This document shows positions 11,460 through 24,600 of a stretch of DNA of 64,000 nt, piece by piece (the first letter of the stretch is position 1; every line of letters starts with the position of its first letter). The position numbers were made by a program, and so were the translations under genes. The notes beneath the pieces were generated by a model. It saw nothing but the letters and a program-made list of their open reading frames with translations. It searched no databases and was not told where the DNA came from. Source of the stretch: Atopsyche davidsoni (Eukaryota; Arthropoda; Insecta; Trichoptera; Hydrobiosidae); NCBI GenBank assembly GCA_022113835.1, contig JAILWY010000002.1, positions 12,688,501-12,752,500 on the forward strand, read 5' to 3'.

Positions 11460-14400
11460 TCTGTGACTCTCTCCATGGGCCCCCACGCAAATGGCTCCCT
11501 ACATTCATCGAGCGGATGCACATCGCTATAGCAAATACAATATAATGTACACTTTTTAAACTAAATTCGGCTACTAAAATTCTCAAAAGCGTAATGAACA
11601 AAAGTAATAATTTGATTTGTGGACTTTCTTGGGTATTTAACCGTATCAAATACCAATAACCAAAAGCGAGTATGCGCACCGAATCAGAGAGACAATAGCA
11701 TCAATAGAGGTGACAGCCTGAGGTCGAGTAACCCCCTGTAGCAAATTCCATGAGCACTCATGAGAGAGGTGCTCTCACTTGAGAGTACCCAGAGAACTGA
11801 ATCTGAATTAAAATGGCTACAGCATCGGAATCAAATATTATGAACACTTGAAGTGGCTCATCACCCAATGAAATAAATCTATTAGCGAAGGCCATCAGAA
11901 CTTGCAAACTAGCTTTATTTCATAAAACTATTCTATAATAGGAATTGAGCTTTTCGAGTATGGCCCAGTGCATGACACTTCTTGAGCTAAACAGATAATC
12001 TGATAATTTTTTTTATAACTTTCAGCACTCTTTAAAAATTAAATTCTATTTGCAATAAAAGACTAAAAATCGGTGTGGTACCATGACTCGCTGTGGTGCT
12101 ATATATACGTAGCACACACCGCCCCATACATAGCACACACAGTTGCATGCTGGCAGTGTGTGGTGAGCTAACCCACGACACTGCTCATGTGTAGATAGCT
12201 TAACTATAGAAGTGTGAAGGTCATTGTTTTTCTTCCTGCAAGAATTTTGTTTTTTTCACAATTTTTTCAAATATGCTTTTAAGTTATTTAGACCCACAAA
12301 ATTATAGGTAAATAGTAACTTACTGTAAGATTATATACAAAAATGTCACATATCACTTTACAGACAATAACTAGGCTGCCTGTAAGACGGCAGATGTCTA
12401 TGGAATGAAATGTGTCAGCAGATAGAAGCTGTAAAATATTTTCTTGTCTTAGCTTAAAAATAGCCTTGTTTTCTGTAAATAATAACATCATCAGCCTAGT
12501 TCACAAATCACATGAGTCCATGCTACCTTTGACTACATCCAATAATGTTGTATTAGTTTCTTAAGATTCGGTCGGTTTGTCGGCTCAATGGTTTGACTGT
12601 TGGATCTCGATCAAAAGTCCTGCCTGACAGTTGAATCCCAAATCAATCAGGCTCATTCTTCATTTAGTTCGGTTGAAACAACATTGCAATACAATTTGCT
12701 TTTCAAATACTCTTTGTTTTGTTGAGTTGTTTATAATTAAGAAAGTTTGATTAAGGTACTTTAAGTACCAGAAACTAAAGTATGGTTAACCTACTGTTTG
12801 CATTTACAGAAATAAAGGCAACCATGGTTTTGACAGATGATTGCTGTAAGACGTGAGAACGAGTGCAGTGACAAAGTACATCCACACGTTAGTGCCGTAA
12901 GCAATGCTCTAAAGCAGCAATAATTACTGTAGGATCTGTAAGTCCTAATAAATATTTAATTGTATTTATGTAGTAGAATTGTATGCAGTAGAATTTTAAT
13001 ACAAAATACAGGTGCGAAACCATAGATAATCTTCCATTGGACACATTTAGCTATGTCATAGCATATCTCAATTTTTTAAGTAATTAAAATTTAATATACC
13101 TATTTGCAGACGAAATTTGAAAGGGATTTTTCCAGTGAAAGTAAACTTCTGTAATTTGCCGAGTGGCCTATTGTGAATGTAGTAAATGGAAGTGCAGTTG
13201 GGTTATCTATTTGTGTTGTAGATCATGTATATAAATTTTGAATTGGAATACAGAGAAACAAAGCTTGACATTGCACGTGTCATATATTTATGTCATTTTA
13301 CAGTGAATTTGAAGCCATCATTGAAATATAAAGCGTTTGTTTTACGTGGACTTGTAGTTAAAATAATATTAGAAAAAACAAGAAAAATAAACACTATTCC
13401 TAAGCTTGAGTTTAATAACATTTTGCTGTAGCGAGTCCTCACAGTGATGTGCACCTGCAGTCAACCGCAACTATTTGTGTGCTAACTTAACCATAGTGCA
13501 CAAGTTAGTTGTGTTGTCAGTGATTAGTTAAGGTGTTGAATCCCGTTCCGTGTTTTAATGAGCTGGATTTACTATAATTCATCTAATGTAAGTTTAACAG
13601 GCAGGTCCTTTTGTTCACTCCGTTTCAAACTAATCATACTTTTTACACACTTGATATTTACTATGTAGTAATATAGTTCAGGGGCTGCCAATTTTTGTGT
13701 CCATAAGATCTTCTTTATACCTTAAAAATGTGTACACCTTAAAAGATTTTTTTCTTTAAATTTAAATATATTAATTTAATCAAGTATAGTAGCTCCTTTA
13801 AAAATACTAAATATAGGACCTGACCAAACTTTATCTGATCCCAGTCTACATGCTATGCCTGATAAATTTTTCTTAGAATTATTGACATTGCATTATGTTT
13901 AGGCACATGTAGGTAAAATTTATTGAACCGTTGATTTCAAAAATTAATTTAAGCAAATTCGATAACAGCAAAGTAGATAAACTTACGTCTTTCGTTTGAT
14001 ATTTGGTAACCTGTGAGGGCTGAAATATTTTTTTAGAGAGAGAATATATTTTATTTCAGATGTAACTAGAAATTTACAATGCTATTAATTAATTCATATT
14101 ATCAATTTCTTAAAATTTTTATCATTTTAGTTTTAGGCAGTGTATTTTTCTGAACAAACTTTTTGACTTTACTTTAACTATGTTGCTATTGTCGAATTTG
14201 CTTAAATTAATTTTTAATGTAATGCAAAAAATATATTTGTTTATTTGTCTGGTCCACAATATAAACAGATCGGATCCCTTATATTTATATTCTGAATTGA
14301 AAAAAAAAAAAATTATGCGAATACTATAATAACGCTTTGTTTACAATAGTAAGTTTAAAATACTGTTGTCCGATAGGCCAGTTTTTCTTGCATGCAAAAA

Positions 14401-17233
14401 CTGACCTATCAGATCAGAGAAAGTTGAGATTATATATTTAATTTATTTGGATCCTATTTGAATTTTAGTAAGCAGTGATTGTCAAAGAATAGATTATATT
14501 ATATGATGCATGCGTTAGTTGCAGTTGTACTGTATTGTGTGATTATCCATTGGCTTGATTTTACTTTGTGCTGTTAACTATACCGTTATACCACCGATAT
14601 GTGTTCTGTTTGCGACATTCCTATGAGTATAATGAAGTCTTGTATCAAGTTTATATTTGTAATATTTATCTGAAAAGTAATTCAATAAAATAAATTAATA
14701 AAACAATGTCTGCTGTTTATGCACTAACTCTACATATATACAAAACAATCACCTCAAAATCTATCCTACTAATTTTCTTTACTGCACCTACAGATCTACT
14801 ACACACAGAGATAGAATATTTACAATTACATGAAGACAGATATGTTTTTTTTATTAGGATATGAAAAATTTACAATGGAATATGAGACGAAGCATTTCAT
14901 TTTGTCAAAAAATGCCTGGTCTATGAGTGAAAGGAAACACCTAGAGGAAGTCTGTTTGAATACCTAATAGAGAAGAGGTGGAAAATCTTTCAATGCGAAT
15001 AAAAAATTAGTCAACAGTCATTGTATGCAGAGTATATATTTCTACATTTAAGTATAGTGGTACCAAAAAAGAAAATTTGTAGATGCAATAGAAAAACAGC
15101 ATTCCAATACGCCTTATATCTTCAAGAAGTCGGAAATTGTACGTAATGACCATGTTGTTAATCAGTTTAATGATACACCTTAAGATGTTGTCTAGCGTAT
15201 TAATCAAATACCTTGGGGCACCAGCCAAGAGGTGACTGCCACACTTCATCATAGGATACACTGCACCTTATACAAAGTCAGTACATAAATAAGTTAATAA
15301 GTTTGCACCCTATTCAAAGCTATCAAAGATTACTCTCATGTAACCAACTAATAAATGCTACACATATTTTAGTTATTCTCAAACTAGATAATAATGGACA
15401 CAAATTTCTGTTAGTCTGTTGAATGTGGCTAAACTGCTCATCAGTTTATTGAGTCCTCATAATCGATCTATCAAGTTTTTGGGTAATATTTTTTAGACAC
15501 TTCTAAGTCTCTCCCCGTTGAATGACGCTTTGAACTTAAAATCAATTTGCATAGATGATTCCACCTAGGCAGCTGTAATGTTTTTGCTGTGGAATGTGGT
15601 GGGTGCTACAAACACAATATTACAATTCAAAAGCACGCATTTTATGATAAAATATAAATGTATTTAATGGAAATGAGATTTGTCATTGTTTCTATGCTTG
15701 AAAATTTATTATTACCTTTTACTATAAACATTTACACCATTGTGATTGGTGGGATTAATTGATATTGGCTTGTTTCTCACAAAACTAAACATATCCACGT
15801 GCATACAGATTACTGAAGAAGTTCACACCATACTGCATTGTTTTATATCGTAGGTTCCCAAAGTGGTCAATATCGACCCCCAGGGGTCGATTCTACCCTG
15901 TAAAGGGTTGATGACAGCATAAATTAAATTGGGGGTGCATGAACTGTAAATGGGGGTCTATGAGAGTAAATCCCATTTAAGCAGGTCATCTCCAAAATTT
16001 AGACATTCCGTAAATGTCATAATGCACCTAACACAGATTGTACTTACATAATACTTTCTTATAATAGAGATATAAATAACCTTAAATATATGAATTGAGT
16101 ATATTTCATAAAATTGTGGCTATTTGTTTTGTGTTTGCGGTACTTGTAACTTGCACATTTGATGCCAGTAGCAAGCAACGCATGTCCATACTTATGCAAG
16201 AGCTTTGCAAGAACTGCGCGGCGCAGTTTAGTCTTGTACCATTTTTGCTTGCACGGACTTATTTAATTCGTCTATTATAAATACGAGTGTCAGAGACACA
16301 CACTATTCATTTGTTTTCTGAATTTTGAGAAGAAAAGTGATAAGACAGTTTCACAGTGATGGTGGTGGTGCAGGATTTACATATGGTTGAAAATCAGAAG
16401 GCTGGTGAAATAATTTGCGTATTCGTAATTTATAAGTAATATAAATATACGTGGTTACTGCTTTGATGCCGCGAGATTTTGAATTGGCTACCCTTTATGT
16501 CTGTTGTGTACAGATTTTAACCTAATTAAAATCGCTTCCCAAGCATCACCCCCTAGTTGATTAAAGTCCATACTCCAAGTCTTCATCTTTATTAGTAGAT
16601 CACATGACTCTTACTACATCATGAAATTGACAGAACACAAAAAAACTATAATGCAGATTTTGATTGAGTGATTTTCTTTAAAAAGTAATGTAATCAAGAT
16701 TTATCGCTCACAGTTAATTTTTTGTAAGTGGCTATTGTTTTCTGATAATTTATTTCAACAATGCATTTGATATACATGCTGTAGAAAACATTTCAACTGA
16801 TTTTTAGCATTTTCAACAAAAAATTACCATCAATAAATATGTAAATAATAATAATAATGTTTTGATTTTTGATGTGTGCAATGATGTAAAAAAATCTTAC
16901 TAAAAATAACATTTTCACTTGTGGGAACAAAAAAAATTTAATGCTTATATTATGTACGAAAATTTGAAATAGCATAAATTACATCAAAATATCTGCCCAT
17001 TTCATTAACATTGGTTGGCTTAGCAGTTGCAAATACCGACTCTCGACTGAGAGTACCCAGCTTGATTGACACATAGATATGAAAAATATATGTAAGAGGG
17101 TTCTTAATCTATGGATTTGATTGCTTACTTTGGTAATTTAACATTTCTTACCTGAGATATAAATATAAATTCTTTTCAGTTAAAAATATTGAAGCAAGAA
17201 AGTTTTTTCATCACAAAATACTCATCCTGTAGT
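11460..17233. other. AT-rich spacer between proteases A and B
   Basis: I see no gene. The 3' UTR of A probably ends within the first 420 bp. A tRNA-like SINE remnant may lie at about 12575-12740 (box A-like GGCTCAATGG, box B-like AGTTGAATCCC). Around 15850-15975, GGTTCCCAAAGTGGTC and a CCCCAGGGGTCGA palindrome resemble the end of a hAT-type element. 16378-16478 matches part of the LTR at 44.4 kb. A TTG-led ORF at 16095-16280 mimics a signal peptide but has no ATG. The rest is unremarkable AT-rich DNA. Confidence 0.5.
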
Positions 17234-20200
17234 ATGAAACAAATCTACTCAATCTGGGACCGAGCCAAGCTCAGTGTGCTCTTGGCCATGGCCCCCCAGC
17301 GACCACATCACTCTCGCTCTGCATCACTGCTCCCTGCATTCTTCCTACTCATATCTGCAGGTAAGCTACATATATGTGTAAATAAACATATTTTTATAAA
17401 TACTCTGATTTAAATTTACACATAAACTTATTATGACTGTACTATATTTATTCAAAACATACTTATAATATTACAGGTTTGTGATTTTTCATTACATATC
17501 CATGGTTTATGAGATGAGAAACAATTTGTATTGATGACTCCTGCAGCATGAACTGAATACTTCATATTGAATACTGTGCTATATTTGAGTTCATGCAATT
17601 TTCATCCTAGAAAATCCAGACAACAGATTATTTTTAATTTCGTTGAAAATTATTTTATTTCTTTTTTTTTTTGTTCAGCATCTTTTAAAATATCCGAAAA
17701 TTCTTCATCTAAAAGTATAGAAGATCATCCCAACTGGAGGCTTTTGAGCTCTGTAGAAGATGGGTGCGGCGTGAGCGAGTCGGATAGGATCATCGGAGGA
17801 GTGGACGCTGCGCTAGGGCAGTTCCCATGGATAGCGAGGCTTGGCTACAGGCGTTTGTATCTTTACCTCTTTTCTGAATACGATGTCAGATTCGCACCTA
17901 CCACTAAACATCTCACAAATCATTAGTTAAATGTTTGAGCATCTAGGCCATAGGCTCCCAACCTTTTATTGACCACCGCCCCCTTGACAAGAAAAAAAGA
18001 CTTCCAACGCCCCCCTTTGACATAAGAGTTATAATTATACCAATTTTATTTCTGTGTATTATTTATTGCTACCCGAATAAAAAAAAGGTATGTTTCTAGG
18101 TGCCCTTCTAAGTTTTTGGCTTTCACACATAGATGGCGCTAACGACATATTTAGTCGACAAACAATTCTAAAATTGTGTTGTTTTTTAACTGTCATAATA
18201 CCAACGCATTTCGCGACGCAATATATTTATTTGTAACAATGAAGATGTCGAGTTTTGTGTCAGAAAAACAGCATTGTTAGCATGTACGAATTTTTTTGAT
18301 CATTTTCTCGTTTTTTTTTGCGAAAAATCTACTCCACAAATCAAAAAAATGTAAATGCAAAAAGTTCAATAATTTTCCCTTGGAGCCGCCACCGCCCCCT
18401 TGGAAAGCTCCAGCGCCCACTGGGGGGCGGTACCGCCCCCGTTGGGATCCTATGATCTAGGCTGATGAGTTCATATTGCAGATATTCTCTGTTAGTGCAC
18501 GTCAAAGGTGCTATTCTCATGTAGCTTCAGCTGTAGCATCCATGATCAATCAATTGAAAAGAATTTTCTCCTTTTTTTATTTTTAGAGCAAATGATAAAA
18601 TTACATTTATTTTCAGCTTTCTGGTCAGACAAAAATTCACTGATTAGATACCGGTGTGGGGGCACCTTAGTCAGCAGGTGCTACGTCGTGACAGCCGCAC
18701 ACTGCATCAAGACCAGCGGTCTCAAGCTGTAAGAATACCATTCTTCCGTCTTCCTAAAATATAACAGTCCAAAATTGTTTTTTTTTAATTTTTACATATT
18801 TATAAAACTTTTCAAAATGTTGTCGTTTGTGCATTTTGTTTTCTTATGTTTACTTTTATATTTTCTTATGCATCTAATGTTACTTGAAACGTTTTGATTG
18901 GTCTCTGAAGACTTAAAAGAAATCAAAAATATTGCATATACAACACATTAAAATTATATGTTTATGAAAAAAATACTCTTTGTATTGTAATATGCAACGT
19001 CATGTTAAGAGGCAATAAATATCCCATTAGTATTTCCATGCAAAAAAACTAACACACACTTTGATTACTATTTTTTCATTGGTTATGTTTTGGTACAATT
19101 TGAAGTGTAGCAGTGAGGTTGGGAGAGCACAATGACTTGACAGAAGTGGACTGCTTCAATGGCGTCTGCAACGAAGCTCCCATGGACATCCTTGTGGAGA
19201 AGGTGATCACGCACGAGCAGTACAACCAACCCAAGCTCGCAAACGACATCGGTCTCATTCGACTACAGCGGCCAGTGGAATTCACAGGTGATTCTGACAC
19301 ACTTGACAAAGTTAATTTCAAAAATTATTCTTTTTCTCAAATATTTCATTAAATTTCAAAAAATCTCAATACATTTCATCAAATTTTATAACTGAAGATA
19401 TTATACAATCTATATATATAAAACACAAAAAAATGTTTGTATGAACGTCATGTGCTTTGAAACCATCCAACCTATGTGCCCCAAACCGTTTCATTTGAAA
19501 GGCAATAATACGAAGAAGATTTTAGACTACTAAAATAATGCATTAAACACATTTAGTTAATTAATGAAGTCGATTTTCGACACTTTCCATACAAAATTTT
19601 CAACACCTGGAAAGTCGACATCATTCCTCGCAAAAAATTAAAAAAAAGAACATTGTGAAGATCGCGCATGATACGGACTTTCAAAATAAAATCACTGATC
19701 TGTCATTTTTTTCAAGATTACAAGTTTCATCTATGGATTATTATGAGAGATTGATTGTTAAGAGCTCAACAATCCAATCACATTTTAAAATGCCGTGAAC
19801 TCTTTCATCAGTTCATTGTTGACATGTACGCCAAAATTGAAAGTGAGCGGCTTCTGTACATTCGTTTGAACCAAAAGAAATTGGGTGTCGAAGATTATAT
19901 TCATTTGCGCAATGCAATTGCAAATGATGGAAACGCTGCCAACATTGGTCAAATGTGCATACTTCCTGCTTCGTATACTGGAAGCCCAAGACATATGCAT
20001 GAGTATGCTCAAGATGCTTTGACGTATGCTTTACTGTATGAGACTGTAACTTCGTGAAATCCATTAAGTACATATACAAATATGTTAACAAAGGCATGTT
20101 CGTAACATGGCAGAGTTCGGGCTTTCAAATCGAAACGATGAAATCACTCAATTTCAGATGGGTCGTTACATCAGCAGTAATGAAGCTGTCTGGCGAATTC

Positions 20201-21322
20201 TTGGTTTCAGTATTCATGTACGATATCCAACTGTTTAACATCTTGCTGTTCATTTAAAAAACATTACAACAAAAAAAAAATTGTAATATTAATGTAATAT
20301 TCACACTCAAACTGTAAGTTGTGGTCTGAATAAGAGAACTGTTGCGCATTCAAAAGATTTAATTTGATTTATGAATGCCATAGTGTGAGATTAAAATTTT
20401 GAAAAAAACTAATTCCAATTTTTAACGAAAAAGTAGGCAGTAAACATGTATGTGAACTGATGATGTCACTGATTATTCAGCTTGGGTGTCTCCAATCTGC
20501 ATGGCACGAGGCTCCCTACAGAGTAAGCTGGGACACTCGGCAGAAGTGGCTGGCTGGGGCTTCATAAAAAAAAACAGTCAGATAGAAGCGCACATCCTTC
20601 AAACTGTCCATGTGCCTGTCTTGTCCTTGGAACGCTGTAAAATTGAATACACAGCCGTGATCAACATCACCCGTGAGCAACTCTGCGCTGGTGGCTTATT
20701 GAACAAAGACTCTTGTAGCGGAGACTCCGGGGGAGCGCTCATGCAGGTCAGTTTGTTTTCTTTTTGAAGTCACACTCTCTTTGCAATTACTATCAAAATG
20801 GTAATGCAATAAAAATAAGAATCTCTCATATTGTGAACGATAGATATTGCGAAGATTTATTCTTGAAAAAAAACATCACAAATATCTCAATTTCATAACT
20901 TGGATTATGAATAGTTTTGCGGAGCTACTGAGATGTCTGACTTTATTCTCTGAAATTCCAGACTTACAAAATATACACCATGTCTAAAGTTATCTTTTAA
21001 TTTTAAGTAGTATTTTTTTGTGATTTTAAGTATTATTTTACTATTCAAGGTTAACTGATTTTGTAAACCCTTAGTATGGTCACAGAGTGTTAAAATTGAT
21101 ATGATGACAGTAATCATCTGTAAAATGAAGATGAAGCAATAGATATTCTCCTCATTGTTTCCACTGATATTACAGGCGAGGGAGTTAGACGAGACGACTC
21201 CTCGCTATTTCCTGGCGGGAGTGGTGTCTTTTGGACCCACCGTGTGCGGCAGCCCCATCCCAGCCATCTACTCTAACGTGGAGTCTTACACTCGCTGGAT
21301 ATTAGACAGAATTGAGCCTTAG
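17234..21322 (+). CDS. Serine protease B, clip domain lost, 6 exons
   Basis: Exons 17234-17360, 17679-17852, 18617-18728, 19106-19287, 20481-20746 and 21176-21322 give 335 aa. The start is ambiguous: ATG 17234, or in-frame ATG 17291 (MAPQRPHHSRS), which gives a shorter, more typical signal peptide. Exon 2 runs directly from a Ser-rich stretch of about 28 residues to the light-chain Cys (DGCG) and activation site SDR|IIGG, so there is no clip domain. The triad is intact: TAAHC, NDIGL and GDSGG. The CLIPB Cys pair (DCFNGVC) and Asp189 are also present. Oddities are GDSGGA instead of GDSGGP, Ala for Gly226 (PAIYS where PGVYT is usual), and an extra Cys just before TAAHC (SRCYVV). The intron 2 donor reads GC|GTTTGT and the exon 4 acceptor reads TTGAAG|TG; both were chosen because they keep phase. 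Introns 2 and 4 contain a hAT MITE and a Helitron fragment. An active enzyme of altered specificity is possible. Confidence 0.82.
17949..18454. mobile_element. hAT-type MITE with 8-bp target duplication
   Basis: A 506-bp element in intron 2 of protease B. Its ends are inverted (left CATAGGCTCCCAAC; right, reversed, CATAGGATCCCAAC). It is flanked on both sides by the identical octamer ATCTAGGC (17941-17948 and 18455-18462). An 8-bp duplication is diagnostic of hAT insertion. Subterminal DNA is rich in CCGCCCCC motifs on both sides. No transposase is encoded, so it must have been mobilised in trans. Confidence 0.9.
19409..20265 (+). mobile_element. Helitron fragment in protease B intron 4
   Basis: The left end is TC followed by TATATATATAAAAC, the usual start of insect Helitrons. 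Internal frames at about 19755-20057 match the Helitron helicase-like N-terminal domain: a NQKKLGVEDYIHLRNAI-like segment, then [17 protein letters not shown] and, in another frame, KYIYKYVNKG. The frames are broken by shifts and stops and no CTAG-type 3' end is seen, so it is a 3'-truncated dead copy. Its first 100 bp closely match the Helitron at 47238. Confidence 0.8.
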
Positions 21323-21714
21323 TAACTTGTGCTTATTTCTGAGAGCTTTTTGTTGGTGTTTTCAGTACTCACTTTAATAACTAATAATTTGACAGTTATA
21401 ACTATATGGATGTTTTAGCAAATTTAAATCAGGAAGAAGCTTATTATCTCCTTAAATCTTACCATAGTTGTGTTTTACTCTCTTAGTCATGACAGTCAAG
21501 CAGAGTTGCCTAATGTTATACAAATGATTAGTTATTTGGTAAGACAACTGAACAATACTATGTATAATCATTGTCAGCAAATGCCACCTTTAAACTCCTT
21601 TGCTATTTTTTTTATGCTTAATTAATTTACAATACAATCAATATTTTTGAAAAAAAGAACTGTGGAATTCTATTTTGATATTTTTGTGATTTTCTCATTA
21701 CGTTTTCTCATATC

Positions 21715-21853
21715 AAAGCGAAGATTTGTAAATTATGAGCAAGCAAGTGACAAATTGAAGAGAGAGAGAGAGAGAAGTTTTGATCTCTCTAATCTCCTAA
21801 TTGACCAAATTTGTCACTGGCTTGCTTATAATTTACAAACTCTCCCTTCGTAT
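21715..21853. repeat. Inverted repeat (hairpin) with (GA)n loop
   Basis: The left arm (about 21721-21757, TTTGTAAATTATGAGCAAGC start) is the near reverse complement of the right arm (about 21806-21841), leaving a loop of about 50 bp with a (GA)n run. The CGAAG/CTTCG outer ends extend the match. It could be a small MITE. No target duplication is obvious. Confidence 0.75.
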
Positions 21854-22039
21854 GAAAATGTCAATGAGATAAGTAGGTGAAACTAGTCACAATAAAAAAA
21901 AAAATGGAAAAATCACAAAAAAAATATTGAAATACAAAGTGCAGACTTTCAAACAATTTTTTTAAAATTTAAATTAAGAATAAAAATATAAAAAGACAAA
22001 CAATTAATTAAAATTTGTGACCACCCGAAGACAACATAT

Positions 22040-22210
22040 ATTTTTTTTGTTATTACAAGATTCTTTATTTTTCTTTTAGTTAATAAACAATAATTCTTAG
22101 GGCTATGATTATAATATGGTATATGGGTATCCCCTGATCCTGCGCGCAGGTTGTGGGGCTTACAAGGTGTGGTTTAGGTGGTAGCGTATATGTATTTCTT
22201 ATGACTTCAC
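22040..22210 (-). mobile_element. LTR fragment (relative of the 44.4-kb LTR)
   Basis: Read on the minus strand, this matches the middle of the LTR at 44362-44948: CGCTACCACCTAA, CTGCGCGCAGG flanked by GGGG tracts, then AATAAAGAATCTTG (polyadenylation region). It is diverged and truncated at both ends, with no internal coding region. Confidence 0.65.
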
Positions 22211-22619
22211 AATGAGACTCAATCTAACCCCTAAATAAAATCTCCACCACGTCAATATCTTCCACATAAATCAATAGAAAATGACAAACCACTCGGTGAC
22301 ATCAGCTCCACCCGTATTCTTATTGCAATCTAATTTTAGTTTATATTAGATATCCTAGATATTCTAATATTAGATATAATATATAAATAAAATTATGTAT
22401 TATAAAGTATTCAATAAATAAATCAGATTTAAATATTTCAGTCATAAATCAATATTAATAAATAATTTAAAATTTTTCATTGAATACTAGCTAGAGATTG
22501 GAGAAAGTGTAAAGAATGTGATATTAAGCCACACTCACATATAGTAGAAGTGATAAGGGATAAATAAAATGTCAAATTTGTTATAATGTTTTAAATTCTA
22601 CTTTTGTGATTATTCCACA

Positions 22620-22800
22620 TGCTTTATTTTCTAAGTGACCGGTTTCGCAAATCTGTTGCTGGCATTATTAAAGTCTTATTTTGTTTGATAATTCCAACGT
22701 AACATGTTGGCAAAACTGGTCACGTATAAAATAAAACATTTGGAAAAACCACAGAAGTGGAATTCCACCGAGTACTTTCTATCAAAATATTGAATAAATT
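22620..22800. repeat. Dispersed repeat family R1 copy
   Basis: It contains a GACCGGTTTCGCAAA block, a second CAACGTAACATGTTGGCAAA block, TGGAAAAACCACAGAAGTGG and ATTCCACCGAGTACTTTCT. This is a diverged and apparently composite copy of the family seen at 2.4, 10.6, 24.2 and 29.1 kb. Confidence 0.65.
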
Positions 22801-24194
22801 TATTATAATCAATAGTACAAAAAATATAACCATACAGATTTAACGCCATACAGTGTGATATGGAAACAATTGTTCTTGTTATATACCATGTAGATATACC
22901 ACTCACATTCTCCAGTAATACCAATAAAAAATAGTGTACTGTATGTTGCACATTGTTTTAGCTGACTCACACGGCTGTACTCCATATTTATTTATTAAAA
23001 ATAGTAAAAAGATAGGGTAATAAGTCACTACTAATTAATTGTTATATTTTTTACAAAATCCTTTTATCTTCATGAAATATAAAACAGTAGTTAATTAGAT
23101 GTATCCTCTACATTTATGATCCTGTATGAAAGGAAGGATCCTGGGAGCACCAGACACAACCCATTTGCAATCAAAACATAAAATGTACACAACCTCGTAC
23201 TCATAGATACATTTATAATAATATGTACATATGGGTCCGTCTTCTCACTTCAATTCTGATTCTTCAATAGGAATATAAGCATCAAAGGAATGGATACAAA
23301 TAATATTGTTTTGCTATCTTTGATCATTTTGACAAAACAGATTTTCTACCTATTTCGAGTCCACATGAATCTATAATAACTATTTAACCTCATCGTTATC
23401 ATGGCCCTTTTTAACCTCTAACCTTCCAAAGTCTCGACTATCGCAGTTGATACTCGCATTATGTCCAAACTAAGGATGGAATCACTGGCCAGCTAACCGC
23501 ATAGATCAAAACTGTAATTTTTCTTTGGGATAAATTTGCTTTCACTGATCTCTCAAAATCATAGATTTATTTGTAGAATTCAATTCCCGTAAATTGAAGG
23601 ACTCAATAATCTCCAAACATACTTTTTCAGAAAAAGAAAAATTTGATTGTCTTAATTTCTACAAAAATGTCTTCTTAATATATCAAAATTATGCTGGACG
23701 TTTTGGACCAAAAACAAATCAGACTTGACAAATGGACAACTATTGTAGACAATTGTCTCTTCTTAGCTCTCAATTGGAAGTCATTCTTACGCGATAAGGA
23801 CTCTGAACTGATTTACTTTTATTGGAATGTGCATACTCTACTAGACCCTTGCAACCTGAATCACCGAAATAAGTCACGAGACATGTTTCCTGTGCATAAA
23901 AAGATCCTTTAACCATATCCTGAAGGTTGCAACCCCATCTCAAATCAAATGTGTCAAATCCACAATCTGCATCCATATTTGAAGATATGAAGAATGCAAG
24001 TATTCCATGAGAATATGAACATTGTTGGTGATCGCAAGGCCACTTCTGAATCACGTTTTCCATACAAGGACAGCCAACCTCCAGATGACCTCGAGTGAAC
24101 AGCGTGAGGGAAAAATAATTACATATTCAAATCAAATTCAATATGCTATGTTTATGTCCAAAAAGAAGGTGGGTCGTATTTACAAAAAATTATG

Positions 24195-24398
24195 AAAGAT
24201 CTGTTTTAATATTTTAAATAATAAGTAAAATACTTCAGTGATTTTTCCACATATAGATTTTTATTGGTGACTGGCCTCGCCAACCTTTCACGTTGGAATT
24301 ATCAAACGCTGTTTGATAATGTCAACGTGCTTATTAGTTAAAATATTAAAATGGAATTCCACCAAGTACTCTCTGTCAAAAATATTTAATTTCTAAAG
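24195..24398. repeat. Dispersed repeat family R1 copies (inverted then direct)
   Basis: The left half is inverted (ACTTCAGTGATTTTTCCACA). A CCTTTCACGTTGG / AATGTCAACGTG centre follows, then a direct right half (AAAATGGAATTCCACCAAGT, CTCTGTCAAAAATATT). Two halves of the family meet here in opposite orientation. Confidence 0.65.
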
Positions 24399-24600
24399 AA
24401 TTTTTTTTTTTTATTTTCACGTTCTATTGAATTCTCTTTGTTTTGATGTGTTGACCTCCAAGGGCCGGTTCTTGTTGTAACAATTTATTAGTGCACATCA
24501 TTTTAAGGCATTTTTCCAATTAAATCAGCAAATCACCTGCCAGGACAGGGATCAAACCGACGGACTCTGAGTCGATTCAACCGTTTGACCTCCGACCCAA
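24399..24600 (-). mobile_element. tRNA-derived SINE-like sequence
   Basis: On the minus strand the sequence starts with a tRNA-like head: box A-like GGAGGTCAAACGG and box B-like CGGTTTGATCCC about 30 bp later. A unique body follows and it ends in an A-rich tail (forward-strand T run at about 24402-24414). This is the layout of a SINE. The family is not identified. Confidence 0.5.

Noticed and set aside
16095..16280. ORF resembling a secreted peptide (signal-like start)
   Set aside because: Starts with TTG, no in-frame ATG before the hydrophobic stretch, no Cys pattern or partner exon, and no promoter.
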